IMG/VR virus record: IMGVR_UViG_3300025853_000694
Coordinates: 1 to 23,209 of that record
Length of the DNA stretch: 23,209 nucleotides
Strand: one strand, 5' to 3'
DNA from: a virus
In this document: positions 21,563-23,209 of the stretch, piece by piece
Position numbering within the stretch: the stretch's first letter is position 1
How the letters are laid out: each line of letters starts with the position of its first letter
The notes under the pieces: model-generated
Database searches by the model: none
What the model was told of the DNA's origin: nothing
What the model saw: the letters and a program-made list of their open reading frames with translations, nothing else
Made by a program: the position numbers and the translations under genes

Positions 21563-22669
21563 TTACGCTAAATATTTATTGGGGTCAATTTGACGCCCTT
21601 GGTTTGGGTTACCGGTACGATCTTTACGTACTCTTTCCATCATACTGTATAAGTTCTGTGCGCCAGAATCTGAATTGCCATTACCTAAATGGCTAACAAC
21701 GTCAGCAGGAATTACAAACTCCCCATCACTTAACGCTGCGGGCTGCATACCGTCGATTGTAGCAGGCACTCTATCCGCCATACCATCTGTAGTACCGCCT
21801 AGGTAGTATCCTTGTCCCTGTGGAGCAACACTAGCTATACCACCTGCTGCATAACCTGTTTGTTGTGGACCCATGTTGTTTGCTACGTTTGCGTCGATAC
21901 CGGGTCCGAGCGTAACATTGTCTATACTTGCACCGCCTTGACCTATACCAATAGCTCCGGGGGTAGACCCAGCAATAAGTCTGTTTAGCGTATTCTGTAT
22001 ATTTTGTGGGTTATACGCTGTTGTATTTGTAGCACGAGGAGCAGCAATTCCGCCTAAACGCTGCATTTCTTGACGAGCTTGCCCGTACGGCACCCCACCA
22101 GCGGAAGCTAACTGAGCCAAAGAAAGACCGTACCGATTACCATAGTCCATCATTTCACGGTTTTGATAATCAGAAGAAGCGCCTTCGGCCCGTACTTGAG
22201 CTAATTTATCCTGTATTTGTTCAGTAGTCCGCCCATAAGTGGGGCGTCCCGTATTTGTAAGGGCCGCGTTTTGTGTTTGTAGTGTATCTAGTTCTGCGGT
22301 AGTAGCCGCTTTAGCTGCATCGTATTCAGCTTGGTTTTCCTCTCCTAAAGGAGCGTAGCGCGTTTGCGTAAAATACCTTTGGCCTCTGGAGCCGGGTCGT
22401 CTATTAGGATCGTAAGTGCCCGCTACAGGCTCGCGCATTACTTCGTATTCGGGTATGCCCTCCATATAACCCATAGGCCCTTGGTCACTATCCAAACCAA
22501 TAAAATCAGCAATAGTATCGGACCCGCCCGCCCTAGAAGCTAAAAACGTGCCAAGTAAAGGAGCTATTTTTGCCCAATCAACGCCGCCGTCGTCGGTTTT
22601 AAAGAAATCCGCTACGGTTTCAACAGCCGCCCCTGCGGTGTTCGCTACCCAATCCCAAAAATCACCCAT
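21563..22669 (-). CDS. Phage structural-type protein with GEFVIPADVV motif
   Basis: The 368-residue protein has an amphipathic N-terminus (MGDFWDWVANTAGAAVETVA) and helical middle parts. Its distinctive C-terminal module (~271-367) reads TGYAAGGIASVAP, GGTTDGMADRVPATIDG, ALSDGEFVIPADVVSHLGNG and SMMERVRKDRTG. The DGEFVIPADVV block with a following LGNG is widespread in phage virion proteins, and a related GEFVxPA motif occurs in tape-measure proteins. The role is not known with certainty. GAGGGG lies about 7 nt before the ATG. It sits 3 nt after the Cys-rich gene in the late operon. The GGIA/GYYLGG pattern echoes the NGGIVGYAxGG motif of the 18395-20500 gene. Confidence 0.75.
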   Translation of the reverse strand: MGDFWDWVANTAGAAVETVADFFKTDDGGVDWAKIAPLLGTFLASRAGGSDTIADFIGLDSDQGPMGYMEGIPEYEVMREPVAGTYDPNRRPGSRGQRYFTQTRYAPLGEENQAEYDAAKAATTAELDTLQTQNAALTNTGRPTYGRTTEQIQDKLAQVRAEGASSDYQNREMMDYGNRYGLSLAQLASAGGVPYGQARQEMQRLGGIAAPRATNTTAYNPQNIQNTLNRLIAGSTPGAIGIGQGGASIDNVTLGPGIDANVANNMGPQQTGYAAGGIASVAPQGQGYYLGGTTDGMADRVPATIDGMQPAALSDGEFVIPADVVSHLGNGNSDSGAQNLYSMMERVRKDRTGNPNQGRQIDPNKYLA

Positions 22670-22672
22670 TTT

Positions 22673-23209
22673 CTAGCCCCTCAAATATCTTTCAAGTTCA
22701 TCGAACTCGTCGTAAGTCTCTATCATACCACCGCTTTTTGCGGTTAGGTATGGGCTTTGTTGTCCACCCGAACGAGGATTAAAAATACTTTCTCCGCCAA
22801 TGTCGTATGGGCTGCTTAAGTTCACTAACTCTGCGGGGCCTACACTAACTGTTCTACCACTGCTGCTAGGCATCCCCATGCTATCAAACCCGCCTCCATT
22901 ACAAATTTCAGGGTTCAAAAGCGCATACGCTATGTTGTTGCAAAGATCAGGGTCTACTCCACATTCTTCTGGGTGCTCGGCAGCGTATGCTGGACAATTA
23001 CAGTCAATACAGTCAATTGTATTATAGCAGTAACTCTCTACTGTCTGCCCGTAAGGCACTAACTGCCCCGGCAGGTCACTATCAAGGGGACATTCGGGCT
23101 GTGTACCGATATAACAGAAAGTAGCTTCAGTCTCGCCTTCAGGTATTAATACTCCCGGCTTGTCACTATCAAGGGGACATTCGGGCTGTGGAGTACTGAT
23201 ATAACAGAA
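22673..23209 (-). CDS. Cys-rich repeat protein, 5' end beyond the window
   Basis: The frame stays open to the right edge, so the GTG at 23059 is not a credible start; at least 178 residues are visible. The visible N-part carries ~29-30-residue repeats: CYISTPQPECPLDSDKPG, then CYIGTQPECPLDSDLPG, then a diverged CYNTIDCIDCNC. Further cysteines follow (EECGVDPDLCNNIAYALLNP, EICNGG). The C-terminal part is Gly/Ser-rich and ends in EFDELERYLRG. The regularly spaced cysteines suggest small disulphide- or metal-linked modules exposed on a virion surface, perhaps an adhesin or decoration; this is an inference. It is the first visible gene of the late operon. Confidence 0.75.
   Translation of the reverse strand, partial: FCYISTPQPECPLDSDKPGVLIPEGETEATFCYIGTQPECPLDSDLPGQLVPYGQTVESYCYNTIDCIDCNCPAYAAEHPEECGVDPDLCNNIAYALLNPEICNGGGFDSMGMPSSSGRTVSVGPAELVNLSSPYDIGGESIFNPRSGGQQSPYLTAKSGGMIETYDEFDELERYLRG
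23075..23209 (-). repeat. Tandem repeats in the Cys-rich gene
   Basis: A 29-nt block at 23075-23103 recurs identically at 23162-23190 (87-nt offset), and GATATAACAGAA at 23108-23119 recurs at 23198-23209 (90-nt offset; one codon is added between blocks). Further copies may lie beyond the edge. Confidence 0.9.

Noticed and set aside
23031-23040. Partial match to the 14-nt element (TAACTCTCTA)
   Set aside because: Only ten bases match, it lies inside the Cys-rich coding frame, and there is no adjacent hairpin.
23059-23059. GTG start for the Cys-rich gene
   Set aside because: The frame is open to the window edge and the repeats continue upstream of it, so the true start is outside the window.
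1-23209. tRNA genes, CRISPR arrays, insertion sequences, integrase or attachment site
   Set aside because: No cloverleaf-like or regularly spaced repeat structure, transposase or integrase motif was seen.

Overview
The window is a contiguous stretch of a tailed-phage genome (Caudoviricetes) or a closely related prophage. The evidence is dense, overlapping genes, a phage replication set on the + strand, and a set of very large, low-complexity virion proteins on the - strand. The virion proteins (a ~2,000-residue polyvalent internal protein, and proteins with GEFVIPADVV- and NGGIVGYAxGG-type motifs) resemble types I associate with marine podovirus-like genomes. The host is not identifiable from sequence alone; an aquatic Gram-negative bacterium is a guess. 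No tRNA, rRNA, CRISPR array, integrase, terminase, portal, capsid or lysis gene is visible, so the window is only part of a genome.

Layout, + strand (1-12084). A left-edge gene fragment is followed by small early genes. One is a chimeric regulator joining an XRE-type helix-turn-helix to a sigma-70 region 4. Next come a DUF3310 protein, several tiny unknown genes (two under 60 codons), a single-pass membrane protein and a staphylococcal-nuclease-like enzyme. The replication module follows: family A DNA polymerase with proofreading domain, Cas4/RecB-like PD-(D/E)XK nuclease, small basic HNH-like protein, SNF2-type helicase, Gp157-like protein, excisionase-like HTH protein, a probable ssDNA-binding protein with four possible zinc cysteines and an acidic tail, and a primase-polymerase/DUF927 helicase fusion. 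ATGA and TAATG start-stop overlaps are frequent, which suggests operon-like transcription with translational coupling. A good sigma-70-type promoter sits at 7240-7268, and a GC hairpin separates the SSB-like gene from the primase gene.

The + and - gene blocks converge at 12085-12202, where there is a strong intrinsic terminator for + transcription. The - strand block (23209 down to 12203) reads in order: a Cys-rich repeat protein cut by the window edge, three structural-type proteins, and the giant 2,059-residue protein with a HEVAH zinc-metallopeptidase motif.

How it may work together: the early block would reprogramme transcription (XRE-sigma protein), degrade or process DNA (SNase, PD-(D/E)XK, HNH-like) and replicate the genome (PolA, PrimPol-helicase, SNF2 helicase, SSB-like). 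The late block would make virion components, with the giant protein probably packaged and ejected. A 14-nt element (TAACTCTCTATGAC) lies directly after a GC hairpin in both intergenic regions, in opposite orientations. It is the best candidate here for an undescribed regulatory signal, and the XRE-sigma chimera is the best candidate for an unusual regulator.
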